From Dendrolimus kikuchii (taxonomy: Eukaryota; Arthropoda; Insecta; Lepidoptera; Lasiocampidae): DNA of 64,000 nt. Made by a program: the position numbers and the translations under genes. Under the pieces are notes generated by a model, which was given only the letters and a program-made list of their open reading frames with translations, was not told the origin of the DNA and ran no database searches. Shown here in pieces: positions 31,817-44,239 of the stretch. Location: contig CM034411.1 of NCBI GenBank assembly GCA_019925095.2, positions 8,578,001 through 8,642,000 on the forward strand. Direction: 5' to 3'. The stretch's first letter is position 1; every line of letters begins with the position of its first letter.

Positions 31817-33139
31817 GTAAGTACCTATATACTAACAATATTCTACTCGAATACTTGGTGACGAGTACAGATGTTAAATATTCTTTACTGATCTCTTTTA
31901 CTCCTGATCAATTATAGCGCTCTCTCTCTCTCTCGCTCGCATAAATAGTACGAGTGGGCGAGATAGCTATATAAATATGAGCGTGGAAAAGAGAAGTAGT
32001 GGCTGGATCGTTATAAGAAATGCTTTATGCTCTGCAACCGGTCTGTTTTATAATACGTTTTAAATATCTATGAATTTATTTATGTTTTAATCATGAATAC
32101 AAATTAAATTTTAGTGCAGTTCGCGTCTGTAAATTTCAACACAGGGAGTAGAGATTGTATAAAGTGTAGTGCAGGGATTTTTTTTTACCGATCGCTACTT
32201 GTCTCTTTTACTCGGGTGCAAATATTTATTTTATATTTCTAGGTATATCAAATTGAATTTAGTGAACCTTGCACAAAATTCAGCACAAAATTCTGGTTTT
32301 TACTTTTTGACCGATAAATGTACACTACAAGTTTTCTTGCTAATGTATAACGAAAAACACTATTAAATTAAATCTGTTTATCACTATCCATCTGGACGTC
32401 TGGCTGTTTGTCTGGTTCTGTTAACATAAAAAATTATCTGCATTATAAAAAATATTCTTCTATCTGAAAGGTATTAAAGTTAAAATCTTCATAATTTTTG
32501 TATTTTTTATACTAAGGAACGTATGAATTTCATTTCATGAAAGAAGATGTAATAACAAGATTCGAAAAGGGAATGGTAGATGATGAAAGTAGAATCGCAA
32601 AACAACTGTATGGCAGCATTGATCACACCATGATCAAATAGGAGAAGTATTAAAGAGAGGTCAGGTAAAAAGCGTTTCAAATAAACGTGCATGTATGAAG
32701 AAGTTCATGAAAATGAATGAAGGAAAAGTTGTTTGTCAGGATCGTCACAAGTGGAGAATCATAGCCTCTGCCTACCCCCATGGGAAATAGGCGTGATAAT
32801 ATGTATGTATGTATAAATTTTATTTAATATATAGAGCAGCGCCTTCTATATAATATAAAGTCTTTGAACTAAATACGTTTCGAATACAAGTCTCAGAATC
32901 GCAGCGCGACTAATTTGAATGTATATCTGTCAAAACATGCATAAATTGGAAACTGGAAATCTGCCAAGTTACCACACTTCATTAATATATTTATATATTA
33001 TTTAAGGTAAAATACTACCCTACAGTTGTCAAACGAGTATTCATGTTTGATTATTTTATGTTAATTTTTAGAATGAACCAAAGTTCAAGCATGTATATAT
33101 CCATGGATGAAACTTTCATATAAAGCTGGGCTTTCATCG
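31817..33139. other. No gene; AT-rich with LINE remnant
   Basis: A short (CT)n at 31920-31935, the LINE remnant at 32545-32818, otherwise AT-rich. Reading through the exon 16 donor meets a stop at 31915-31917. Confidence 0.5.
32545..32818 (+). pseudogene. LINE ORF2 C-terminal remnant with TATG tail
   Basis: Frames give KRACMKKFMKMNEGKVVCQD and RHKWRIIASAYPHGK before a stop, then AATATGTATGTATGTATAAA. It is a distant relative of the family L tail at 28.1 kb, with frameshifts upstream. Confidence 0.7.
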
Positions 33140-34085
33140 CGCTTCATTAAGCCATTTGATTCTAAAACACGTTTCTCTTGCTCGCGTTAGGCTGGGTCCA
33201 GACTTGTAACATTTCATTGAATAAGACTCCAAGACATATCCACAGATTTGTTACGCGAAATGTGGACATAGGATACGGCATCGAACCATGTCACGGCGAA
33301 ACATATTCGGTATTAATTCCGGTTTTCGGTAGGTTTATGTCGTGGGTTCTACAATGTTTTCTTAGTGAGATATATTTCTATAAGTTTTAAAACAGTTTCT
33401 TCACCCCACTGTATTTTGAACAAAGCTGATAGTTACGTTAAAATAAAATACAAAAAACTCTCCACCGGCACAAAGCTAGTGAGCGAATGGGGAAGCGTGC
33501 GAGCGACGTCAAGGGGAGAGGTAGCGGGCAAATGGACGTAGCGACACGATCCCGTGATCGTAGCATCAGCTTATTTGAAAACGTGACATAAATACAAATA
33601 TAGACGTATCTTAGACACATTGATAATAGCAAAAATTCCTTGAGAAGATCAACTTTGAATGGATCTGCCCGTAACACGTATCATTAATGCGTAAAAGTAC
33701 AAAAATCAGCGTTCCCACTTGTTATGCCGTACATATTTTGCCCATTGAACCGCGTCTTCGGAAGTTTGGGTTGGGTCGTATCGTAACAGTTGTTCGCGTG
33801 ACAAATAACGTCCACATTACCAGTACTGACACGCGCTACGCCACAGTCATGGAGTCTTTTTCGATGAAATGTTACAAGTCTGGACCTAGCCTTAAAAATT
33901 TGGAATGAGCTCCCAGCAGAGGTTTTCTCTGAGCACTACCATATGGGGGTTTTAAAAGAGGTATCATTAAATCCATTGGGTGGCGTCAGAACGTTGGTAG
34001 CACCATTGGTGTTGGAAATGTCCACGAGTGACACCACTACCCATTGGGGGGGCCGTCAATCTCTCTGCTGTACTCCGGCAATAAA
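33140..34085 (+). mobile_element. LINE ORF2 C-terminus split by a MITE
   Basis: The LINE frame reads RFLLLAL up to 33189 and resumes after 33891 as KIWNELPAEVFSEHYHMGVL, then GGCGTCAGAACGTTGGTAGC and a GCAATAAAATAAAA tail. KIWNELPAEVF is the conserved end of CR1/Jockey-type ORF2 in Lepidoptera. The MITE at 33190-33891 interrupts it. Confidence 0.75.
33190..33891. mobile_element. 702-bp Harbinger-like MITE
   Basis: TIRs GGCTGGGTCCAGACTTGTAA and its complement TTACAAGTCTGGACCTAGCC match over 30 bp with about three differences, and the element is flanked by direct TTA (33187-33189, 33892-33894). A 3-bp TWA duplication is characteristic of PIF/Harbinger. No transposase; the ORFs at 33178-33390 and 33687-33908 are non-coding chance frames that overlap the ends. 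Confidence 0.8.
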
Positions 34086-34351
34086 ATAAAAAAACTTAAG
34101 AAACAATGTTTATTATTTTTCACATAGTTATATGCAAGGCTAATCCTTAATCGGTATTGTTTGCGATTTTAGTACTTGTTTGTTTATGGAAATTTTATAG
34201 ATTGCATATTCTGACTAAGTTTTACCCATTTGGACCCAGTAATTTTCGAGAAAAGTGACCGTAACATACATAGGCAAACAGACATAACGATTCCATTAGG
34301 AGTAGTCGTTATTTTATTATTACACACATCTTAGATTGTTGTGTTTATCAA

Positions 34352-34555
34352 CTACTAGCTGACCCGTGCTCTCTTTGCTGGGCGTGATTTTTTTTTACTT
34401 ACATTATTAGTCACAATCAAATATAGCCTATGTCATTCCGAATGTGTTTTGTCAGTCAGTGAAAGAATTTTCAATACTGGTTCAGTAGTTCAAGAAATTA
34501 CTTTCAATGAACAAACAACAAAGTTTACCCCTTTATGATCTTAGTATAGATTACG
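34352..34555 (+). repeat. Dispersed repeat fragment
   Basis: TAGCTGACCCGTGCTCTCTT opens it and TTATGATCTTAGTATAGATT ends it, the usual boundaries of a lepidopteran dispersed repeat. It stops just before the coding-like island at 34560. Confidence 0.5.
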
Positions 34556-34559
34556 TTCA

Positions 34560-34747
34560 GGATGCTGTTTTTGCTCTCACGCATTTTGCTCAGCGGGGTA
34601 GCGGTTTTCTTCTACCAGATGGTGGTACGTCCAGCGAAAAACCTCTTCGACACGCTGCAGAAGCGATCTGTTCGTAAGACTCCTTTTGCAAAATTGATTA
34701 CTGAACCCTCAAAACTGTGGTTGGAATATGTTTTTGCTGTAAATTGA
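34560..34747 (+). other. Coding-like island with splice-like borders, unassigned
   Basis: A GC-richer stretch preceded by ACGTTCAG and, 107 nt later, followed by TTC|GTAAGA. One frame gives MLFLLSRILLSGVAVFFYQM then VVRPAKNLFDTLQKR and stays open to 34747; another gives GFLLPDGGTSSEKPLRHAAE up to the donor-like site. Neither is recognised. Starting phase 1 after ankyrin exon 16, the required frame hits a stop, so it is not a direct continuation. A mobile-element fragment is the likeliest reading. Confidence 0.25.
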
Positions 34748-35221
34748 AACGCAAATATTAATGAGTATTACACAATTCTTTTAAAACCAGTTTGCTAGTA
34801 TAACGTCACCGATATCCAATGCTTGTTTATGTTTTCTCACTATCGTCCGTACAAACTAATTTCAATTTTAAATAGTTTGCTATTAGGTAGATATTCATTT
34901 GATAAGTGTGTTGATACATTTGTACTGTGCTTTAACATGATTTGGCTTCCTGTTACGATTTCTGATGAATTATTTCATTGTTACTTCTGGTACGTAACAC
35001 TACACGAGAGCATTCTTAAGAATAGAACTTGATTCATTCAAAGAAAATGCTACTTCGATGTCCGCCCTTTTATATGCTATAAGCGTTTTAATAGATTTCA
35101 CGTTATATAGTCAAGGTTTAATTTTAGTACCGCTCGTCAGTTGCTTTTAGACGGTTCATTTATGTCTTTCAATTTGGGTGAATCAATCACAGTTATCCAT
35201 ATAGACATAAACTTTTTATCC
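34748..35221. other. AT-rich, nothing recognised
   Basis: Only short random ORFs (for example 34823-35032). No repeat ends, splice-like borders or promoter motifs stood out. Confidence 0.4.
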
Positions 35222-35523
35222 GTGCAGGAACGGAGAAAGAATACAATTTCCTATGGCCGGGCCGCCTGCTGTAAGAGGTGACAAAAACACCCCACAGCTA
35301 GGTGGTAGGGTCTTTGCCCGCCTGGATGGATAACACTCCTGGTCTAGAGTGTGCCGCCGTAACAAGCTTAAGTTGTGTTCCGTCATTAGTGACCAGGCTC
35401 TAGTCTCCCTTTAGTTAATGGCAGCACATTGATAGCACCTTAGGTGTTACAAATCTCCATAGGCGATGGTAATCGCTTTCCAGCAGGTAGGCCGTCTGTT
35501 TGCTGAACTCTTGCAATAAAAAA
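35222..35523 (+). mobile_element. SINE-like element, family S
   Basis: Starts GTGCAGGAACGGAGAAAGAA, carries GGCCGGGCCGCCTGCTGTAA, and ends CATAGGCGATGGTAATCGCT and an A-rich tail. Full-length copy. Confidence 0.8.
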
Positions 35524-37020
35524 AATCGAAACAAAATTCGTAGTATAAGCACTAACGTGTTTTAATCACAATATATCAAATATTTGAAATTTTAATTTCT
35601 CTTTAAATTGATTGTCCCTTAAATTTTCTGTGTATGGCAATATGGAACTTCCTTGATTTTATCATCTGTCACAGTAAATTCTAATTCATTAATAAATTCA
35701 TTTAAACATCGTATAAACAAGCTATAAATAAAGATTGTAATGTTTTTGATTATTACAATATTCTACTACCTATATTATAATTATTTAATGTTTTTTGTGC
35801 CGATTACTCATGACTCCTGAGTCATCACCCAAAAAAGCACCATGACCAAACGGTCAAAACAAAAAGTATAATAATAAAAATATAAACACTTATAATCAAG
35901 TATTTTGCAATGACTCATAGTTTTGATATGATGTATGTTTCAATTTATTCGCATTGAGATTGAGCGCGTGTTGATATGCCTACGTCATAAGCAACCTAGA
36001 ACTCAGGGTCGCTTATTGTGTTCCCTAATTTGTTTAGAAGAAGGAAAGTTGTGAATACAAGTGTCTAACAATAACCCCCTTATTAATAATGACGCCGGCG
36101 TAACTAACTGAAAGGCAGAATCCGTAAGAGAATGAGGAAATGTAAATAAAAATGATGTACTAGAAAATAAGATGGAAACTGTAATAATAGATAAGGTAGT
36201 ACAAAATCGAAAAAACTCCAAAAAGAATAAAAAAGATAAAAAACCCTGACATGTCTAGTTTGTCAAAGTGGAGGAAAAGTAACTGAAAGGCAAAAACGTA
36301 AACAAACTTTCCCTTATTTACTATAGTGGGGTGTCTAGGATTCACTCCAGAGTGGGCCGTGGAGTCAGCCGGACGGTTACCCGGACAGTGGGTGTGGACA
36401 ATAGTAGGTTACTTACTAATTTCTTTGAATACGGCTTTTTGACCTATAAATAAAAGAACAATTCTGGGAATAACAATGTCCCAGTAAAAAGGTATTCTAT
36501 CGAACATTTCAATGGAAATTGAAAGACGGAAGAGAACCCCTGTTATTTCGGCTGTAGCTTACCTAGGGAAACATGCTCCGTCCTAGGCCCTATTTCTCCG
36601 GTCGACATTAGGCGAGTGAATAAATGAATGAATTAAGTAATTGTTCACTAAAAATTACAATTAAGTACAGTAAATGTTGAGTAAAGGCTAGGGTTGGGGA
36701 GATTATGATTAAAACCTATACTAAGATTAAAAAAAGAAGAAAAATATGGACGTACAACTTGTAAACATTTATTAGTAATGTAGTCATTGATTGTCTATTG
36801 TAAGCAAATAGGCTAATATTTGCTAACAATACCATGTATCCGATGCAGAAATGCATAATTCATACGTGTTTAATCTTTTATTACCGTACCTAATGTGATT
36901 GATGTACAAGGCGTGTATGCTGTACGTGTATTTGTGATACGATTGGTTGTTTCAAAATAGGTTATTGTTTGTAGGGTAACCTAATTATAAGTTTAAAAAA
37001 ATCGTATTAAATATGTTTTA
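35524..37020. other. No gene recognised
   Basis: AT-rich. The stretch 36300-36620 is GC-richer (TGGAGTCAGCCGGACGGTTA; CCGTCCTAGGCCCTATTTCT), probably an old repeat, with no family recognised. ORFs here are on the minus strand, AT-biased and unconvincing. Confidence 0.4.
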
Positions 37021-37420
37021 TTGTCTGAACCATGCAAACAGGCAGGCTTCCTACCTGATGTAAAATTCCTACTGGCGCCTACGGACATTGCTACCATCAG
37101 AAACGTCACTACCGCGTTGTTATCATCTAAGAAATTTTTAACGTCCTTCTTAAACAAACACCATTTCATAGCGCAGAGGGATAACCACGATGAAAAGTTC
37201 CATCCAGATAATGGTTTAAAGCGGAAGAAATTTTATAGAAAACCGTTGCGTAGTTGAGCGTGGGAACTCAAAGAAATGGGGTAAACAACCCGTCGATGGC
37301 GAGCGGTGCAGTTATAAAAATGGGATCAAAAAATTCCTCGGAATACTCCCCGTTGGAAAGGCGGTAGAATACGCAGAGAGATCCAGTCCTTTCGAAGGTT
37401 AAGCGACTCGTCTGATTCCT
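37021..37420 (-). pseudogene. LINE ORF2 C-terminal fragment (minus strand)
   Basis: The block GAGCGGTGCAGTTATAAAAA to GCGGTAGAATACGCAGAGAG aligns by eye with the corresponding part of the LINE at 46130-46960, and the left end carries the same tail (ACCATGCAAACAGGCAGGCT). Broken by stops and frameshifts; the plus-strand ORF at 37021-37257 is a shadow. Confidence 0.65.
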
Positions 37421-39929
37421 AGCTCATAACGACACAATTTGCTCCTTCAGCCGTTTCATATAACGACCACGGTCGTTAGGGTCATGGCGAAGACGTCACT
37501 AATGATGTCATAATTTTCGGTCACGTAGCGCTCAGATCCATGTCCAGAGGTGGTGGTAGGGCGTTGATCATAGAGAATTAATTATCTCTATCAATACGTT
37601 GACATACATCAATCAATGACATTTGTGTATTTCGTCGATAATGACATCAACGCTCCATTCCACTAGAATTTTTGATTGTAAGCTCGCAAGCAAGTGGAAC
37701 GGAAAAAATGGCGGTAGTGAGCGTGGTCGTTTTGAGACTCCTGTGGAACGCGGCCCTAGTTTTCTTCTTCCATGACTAAGAATAAAATATCATTACTGAT
37801 AATCTTACGTCGTAATTTTTTAAATCGATACTATTCATTATACGATATTACTTTCATTCATGTATCCAAAACAACGAAAAATATTTGCAATAAATAAATT
37901 AACTAATTTATACATAGCATTGGAAATCTCTAGATTTTGTATTCTCGTATGTTTATGGTCTTAGCCTTTAATATAAGAAACCTTGTTTTGTTTTAATCAC
38001 TGCCCTTTTCTTATGCTGATTGAATTCTGCGCCATTAAAATAAGGCGTTACGGCATAATGCTGTCAAGATAAATATTCATTTGTAGGTTGTTTTTCTTCC
38101 TCGTTAGTTTCGTGACGAAGGTCAAGGTTCTATTGCTGTTTTATTATGAAATGTCAGAGGGAAGACGTGATAACATTTCAAACAGCTTGTTCAAAAGCTA
38201 CATTTTTACCAACAATATCTTGCCTCTTTGTTTCAATAACGTGATAAGTCCAGATAATAATTAAAAACCTGGTTTATTTTATAATAAATTATAGATTGAC
38301 CGTAAAAAAAGTTTTTGTATCGACATAATAAAAACACGTTATTGAAGCTAAGAGACGAATCTGGCTATGTTGTTCATCTTTGAGTTTAGATCTTAGCAAA
38401 ATAAACATAGAAAAATAAAAAAATATTACTATAGGCTAAATAGATGGTGATAAAAACAAGATTTTACTTTAGCTTAGTCGATTCATTAATTTTCGAAACT
38501 GTAAAGAAGGAATAAACAAATCTCCGCGGCCAGGATTCGAGTCCCAATCATTTGAACGAGATGGAAGTGCCTTTGTCACAAAGCTCCCAAGTCTTTTTCA
38601 CTTTCGCAATACAAAATAATTAACTTAAATGATTAGTGACTAATAACATTTATTTATATCAAAATATACATGAATTATAAACTAGTACAACAAAGTAAAC
38701 TGATATTGTATTTTACCTATAATCCCTTAAGACTATGAGTAGAATACTGAACCTAGGTCATCGAAGTTAATGGGTAAGGTTCCCAGAATTTCAGGCTACG
38801 TTACCTCGCTGGATCGCCATACTGAGAGCTTACTCGTAAACTTCTTTCGTCGTTCATTTCGTTTTAGAACTTTTTATGCTTGTTTTTTTTTAACATTAAA
38901 TACATTTTCCATTGTACGTTCATTTATTTTTGTGTTATATACAGTATATTATTGTAGTTTTAAAGAAATCTTTGTTTTTTCTTTCTTGTCTCTAAAATGT
39001 CTTTGACTCTTTCGGACTGATCGGACAAAACGAACGATGATCACCTAAAGATTCGATTAAGCGTTTTGAGAGCTCTTTGTAGAGGCTCATGGCCTCGGAA
39101 CACCACGGTCCTTGTGATTTATTCACTATATTTTTATTTTTAAACGTGACATTCAGTCTTATAATAATACATATATAATGATTTGTTAATTTTGATCTCA
39201 GTGTCATAGTTCATACTTGAAAATTAGATAACAATTTACTACCGGTCTCAAAAGGTCAATCTGCCCATATCCGCAAATAAAGAACACGTTTTTCAAATAC
39301 AATCTTGTATGGCTATGTAACGATATCATGAGATATCGTACACGTCCAAATTCGAACCATTAATAAATCAAATTTAAGAAAACCCTGCGACTTTAAGGTC
39401 ATACCTCAGTGGAGCCACGCGACACCGAATCGCTGGCAAGCTCTCCACGTACGGAAGTCGAGTGAACCATTTGAGATGACAACCCACCAATTCGTGGATC
39501 ACGCGACGTTCACTCGTAACCACGTAAGGTTCACAGGTTGACAATGCGGCGTCCAGTCGTAGAGAACGGTATTTGTGGTATGGTGGGTAGCTCTAATGAT
39601 CCATGAGCTTTAGTAGGCTATCATATAAGATAAATATGAAATACCTACACATTTTGGGGTCCCACAAACCGCTTCTCAGGTATAATAGTATTGATCGACA
39701 GAGACTTGGCTAGAGATTTTACACCTCTGGGTTTACTACCGTCTGTATAATGAGCAGTATTCAGATGGGTGCCGTCGGCCTCTTATCATCGTACCATTCG
39801 CCATGGACTGGATATTAACCCCAACTTTCATGAGCCGCTATCCTGTAAGCAAAGTTTCTCAAGAACTTTTCTCTTGCGCATCTTAAGATTTTAGAATAAA
39901 CTTCTAGCGGATATTTTTCCATAGAGCTG
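37421..39929. other. No gene recognised
   Basis: A GC-richer stretch at 39400-39860 (CACGCGACACCGAATCGCTG, CACCCGTCT-free) lacks motifs I can assign; it may be a decayed transposon. The rest is AT-rich with occasional short ORFs such as 38770-39006, which are not convincing. Confidence 0.35.
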
Positions 39930-40062
39930 CGATATTATGGTTTTTTTTAAAGGACTTTATTAAATTCTTTCGTGCCTGGCATCACGTTGGTAGCAACTCT
40001 AATGTTGGAAATATTCATAGGTGACGATAACTATTTTTCTTTAGGTGAGGTGAGTCTGTAAT
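39930..40062 (+). mobile_element. LINE 3' end fragment
   Basis: GGCATCACGTTGGTAGCAAC, then TAATGTTGGAAATATTCATA and GGTGACGATAACTATTTTTC. A decayed copy of the coding end and tail of the LINE at 46.1 kb. Confidence 0.55.
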
Positions 40063-40379
40063 CAAATATAAAAAAATAACTATCAAAATAAGTCATTGTA
40101 ATTAAAATTGTCCCCCATTTGAACGGCATTACGGTGGCCCTAATTTCAATGTGTTATAAGCTTGCGCACGCGCATCTGTTATTCACTAAACGTTATCTAA
40201 TCAATGCACTATTCATGTCACGCGTGTCACAAGTCATTGGGCCGTACTATTTTGTTTTGTCTAAACCCACATTATACCGTTTGATTATAATTCACTTGTA
40301 AATTCTATGAATGAGTGCGGGATGGTAAAAACAGCGGCACGTGTTGGGTATCCCCATTATATTTTACTTAAATACCGAT

Positions 40380-40540
40380 TTAGTTTCTCTCACATTCTCC
40401 CCCAATCATTTAAGGTGAGCTCAATATGTCTTTTCCTTCCATACTTCTTCTTCCATTCTGGCATATATATATGCTTTGTCACACCATAAATCACATCATC
40501 CTTCACACAAACCATCCATCTGTTTTTTGGTCTACCTTAA
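40380..40540 (-). pseudogene. RTE-like LINE C-terminal fragment (minus strand)
   Basis: The complement reads RPKNRWMVCVKDDVIYGVTK, then PEWKKKYGRKRHIELTLNDW, a slightly changed version of the conserved tail RPKKRW.DCVK.D of RTE-type LINEs. Stops lie upstream. Confidence 0.7.
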
Positions 40541-42989
40541 CAAAAATATTGATTTAGTGAAATCACGAAATAAGTAAATGGTGGCTCTATATCTAACTCA
40601 TGGATAAATATTTATTTTTCAGTATACATAAGAATATGGAGTACCGTTAGTCAGGTTTAACAAATCAAAGAGCTTTTTCTTTAATGACTTTTTAATTTAA
40701 ATCAACAGGTTCCAGGTTTGCGTTTAAAGTTAACAAATGCTTTCAAAGAAAATTGCTTTAGATATAATATGCTGACTAATTTTGGAGTTATGAGGTTTTC
40801 TGTATAAATATTTTTTACCTTTACGTACATATACACTTGTTATGGGTGAAATGACTCGCACTTGGTCGATTTTTTTATCTATGCCATTTTTAAATAATAC
40901 TCCCTTTATGATATGGAGGGTAGAAGTAAGCAGGACTGTCTCAGTGTAACAAAAAGTGTCTGTTAAAAAGCAGGCAATTTAGGTGGAGCCAGGCTAGCAA
41001 GTGGAAAGATTTTAAAAACGGCGCCAATAATTATGAGGGTAGGATAGTTATAAATAGATATCAAGGGGATGATTTATCTAGATAATTATAAAAGTTACAA
41101 ACTGTTAATTAAGAAAAGAATTAGTAAAAATATATAATTTAATTTTCTCAACCAAACAAGTCATCAAAGATATTAAATTAGTCGACTCAGCACACTTCAC
41201 TTTGTTTATAAATATATACAATTTTCATTTGCTACGCTAGCTCTATTTCGGTGAGTTTCGAAGAATAATTTGCTGTTTACAGGTGGACAGGACACTTTCT
41301 CAACTTGTCCCTCATACAAGACGATTCTCCTTACTCCCTACCCTCCATGCTTTTCGGTTAAAATATTAGCCTTAATGCGGTATTATTACACCATGTGTTA
41401 TATGGAAGCTCTTTCCATAAATGAGGGTCGTGTCATAATCAAAAGAGAGCCGGTATCTACAGCTAGTCCACTTTCACCCTCTATAACGCGTTTTACATAC
41501 AGAGTAACACTTAGTATAAGTCCTAAACTTTTTTATGTCTTTACTTCTGCATTCATTCATCTATTTTTAACCGCAGACCTGCACCGACTGTTATTGACGT
41601 CTATGATTTACGGTTTCCACAACATTCTTCGTCAGAAACATCGCATCTTGGCATATTAGCGTGCATTTTCAATGTTAATGTTTGCGGAATAATTTTGTTA
41701 AGATAAATATTGGCTTTATGTGTTTCTGTTCTCGGAATATTTCGAGCAGTGTTTTGGAGTATCAAACTTGCTAGTCGAATGGTTAGGGCCTGCACAAATC
41801 GGCGAACGGAAACGAAAAGGATTTTATATTTGTCAATTCATATTTAATACTAATTCAACCCTCAATAAGACATATATTTCAATGCTCGGAGTATCATAGT
41901 AGATTTTCTTTGCGTTTTCGAAGAGTATGCTAAAGAGCGGTAGGTGGCCGAATAGTAGCTGTCGGAATTTGTCAGACTGCACCGCTATGAGCCAAAAATT
42001 TCTAGTAATCCTTTTTTTACGATTAGAAAGAAAGAAAGAAAATAGGTCTATTTCTCGGACGAACACACATAGGTAAAACAAGCATATTTAAGGTAACAAA
42101 ATGAAAGAAATAAAGGAAAAACAGTTACAAACTACAAAAACATCTTAATGTAAGTCGGAAATATTGGATCAACCTCGGCATTATTGTTAGTCTATTGGAC
42201 CAACGCTGATCTCGATGATCGATTGATACTTGTTTATGCTTCCCTACAAATTTATATTTCGTTTCAACCACCTTCTGCCAATCATTTGACGTCCGAACAA
42301 TATGTGGTTTCGGTTTCCTTCTATACACCGCTTTCTGGCAAATGTTTCACAAAATGTATCCTTCTCTTTTTGGTCTAGTTACCATTACACTTCTATCCAT
42401 CAATCTTCCAGTTTAACATTATTTATATCACATGAGCTTCATCCCTCCTCATTACATGCTCATAGTCTTAGTCTTTAAATTTTTCAGTACTTGGTGCAAT
42501 TTTCAAAAACCTATACGTGCTCACCTTATCCATTATTGAAATACTGCCATCAAATTATCCACCAATAACATCAAATTGTAACCTACCATTATAAAACCTA
42601 CCACCAGCTCTTTCTAAAACGCAACTTTTTGATTGCGTATGAAATTATACCTATATCACATAATAACATACTATGGCTAAAGCTCGCGGTATCTCAAAAG
42701 ATTCTCTTCAGTGAGCGTTGATAGGCAACTGATCCACAATACTGCCTGTCGCCCACTGATGTGTGCTAGCACTTAAACTCGCGTCATCGTCGGTCGCTTT
42801 TTGGCATACTGCCATTGTTTTTGGGCGAATTCGTATCGTGTCTTTGTCGAGGTTAAATCGTGTATGCTTAATCATGATTCGTGGCTAAAAGTTTACCTTT
42901 ATCAGGGTCAGATACATTTTAGTGTTGTTTTGCTGCAAACTTACTTGCTGTATAATTTTAATACTTCATATTTCCCACAAAATAAATAA
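40541..42989. other. No gene recognised
   Basis: AT-rich. The 129-codon ORF at 41270-41659 resembles no family. Around 42160-42620 there is pyrimidine-rich sequence (CAATCATTTGACGTCCGAAC) that may be the minus-strand end of another LINE. A dispersed-repeat scrap with CACACAGACAGACTGACAAA lies near 43055. Confidence 0.35.
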
Positions 42990-43711
42990 TATTTAATACA
43001 GAAAATTATGAAGATCTGTAGAGCCGTTTCGGAGCATAATTGAGACAAAGTAGCACACAGACAGACTGACAAATAAAATTCTAAATATGGTTATGCATCC
43101 TATGAATAGTAATTTTTTCTTATGTGTTGGCGTTTATTATGATTTTAGACAGATAATATATTAGTCTAGAATTTGATATTAAATGAGATTAGCCCAGGGG
43201 GATCATATGGCTGGTTTCTACCTAGGACGATGGATCAGTATGTCGATCCAGTGAAGTAACGTAGCTAGCCTTCTGGGAAATCTTACATATTGATTTTGAT
43301 GACCTAGGTTCAGTCTTCTACTTATAGTCTTAGGGGATTATACGTACAATATAATCTAAGTTATTATATAATTTTATTAAAAATTTAAGTAAAGTATATC
43401 AGCACAGAAATTACATATGACATCAGCATGTAATAATAGTGCTCAAGCTTCCCTAACTTCTAACAGTATGTGCAAAATTAATTTCTTACGACAGTGTTTT
43501 CAACGTTTAATATTATTTATATCGATGTTATCGTATACTTTCCTCTCTCAGGTCTCTCTCTCTACATTAATTTAAAAGCAGATATTTTATTGTATTAGTT
43601 TATAACGTCTCATTTGTACACAATATAGACTCCTATTAATCAGTCCATAAACTACCCATTGCTGAACTTGGGTATCCGCATTATAAATACCTACGGTATT
43701 TTCTTTTATTG

Positions 43712-44010
43712 CTGAAGCACAGGAGTCAGGCTAACGGCCCAACTGTGAAGGAAAATGGTTACCGTCGCCTATGGAAATTAGCAATAAAAGAGGTGCTGCC
43801 AACGTGCTGCCGGCTTCGAAGGAGAAACTGGAACGTGGCCGCTAATGCCAGTACACAGCTCCGGGTTGTTAAGGTGGCATAGTATAGACCAGGGTTGGTA
43901 GCCATCCAGTCGAGCAAAAATGCCCTACCACCTGGGTGTGGTTTGTTTTGTCGCCTTTTACGACAGGCCGCCCGGCCGCAGGAATGAGTATTCTTTATCC
44001 GTTCCTGCAC
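43712..44010 (-). mobile_element. SINE-like element, family S (minus strand)
   Basis: The complement starts GTGCAGGAACGGATAAAGAA at 44010 and reads through GGCCGGGCGGCCTGTCGTAA and CTCGACTGGATGGCTACCAA to the tail GGCGACGGTAACCATTTTCC. Just outside the 5' end the sequence ACGGATAAAGAATACTCA repeats part of the SINE in inverse order, giving a short snapback. Confidence 0.8.
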
Positions 44011-44239
44011 GGATAAAGAATACTCACTGATTTCACTCATCACAATCTCGGTGTATTGGTTCTGTCAGATATTTACCTCCATCATCAGCATGTAGCTATT
44101 GTAATAATACGTTCATTAAGTCAAAAAAAAGGCGACGGTAACCACAACTGTACTCCGGTAATAAAAAAACTGACTAAACCGTGCATGTTTTCTGGTCAGA
44201 ATTTGAACCCACGTCATGGGAATGAGTCAGAAATATATA

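Noticed and set aside
33178..33908. Two ORFs of about 70 codons as genes
   Set aside because: They lie mostly within a MITE that has matching TIRs and a TTA duplication; each overlaps an inverted end.
34560..34666. Ankyrin exon 17
   Set aside because: Exon 16 leaves one base; the frame this imposes meets a stop inside the island, and neither open frame resembles ankyrin linker or ZU5.
41270..41659. A 129-codon ORF as a gene
   Set aside because: No recognisable motif, no splice or promoter context, composition like surrounding intergenic DNA.
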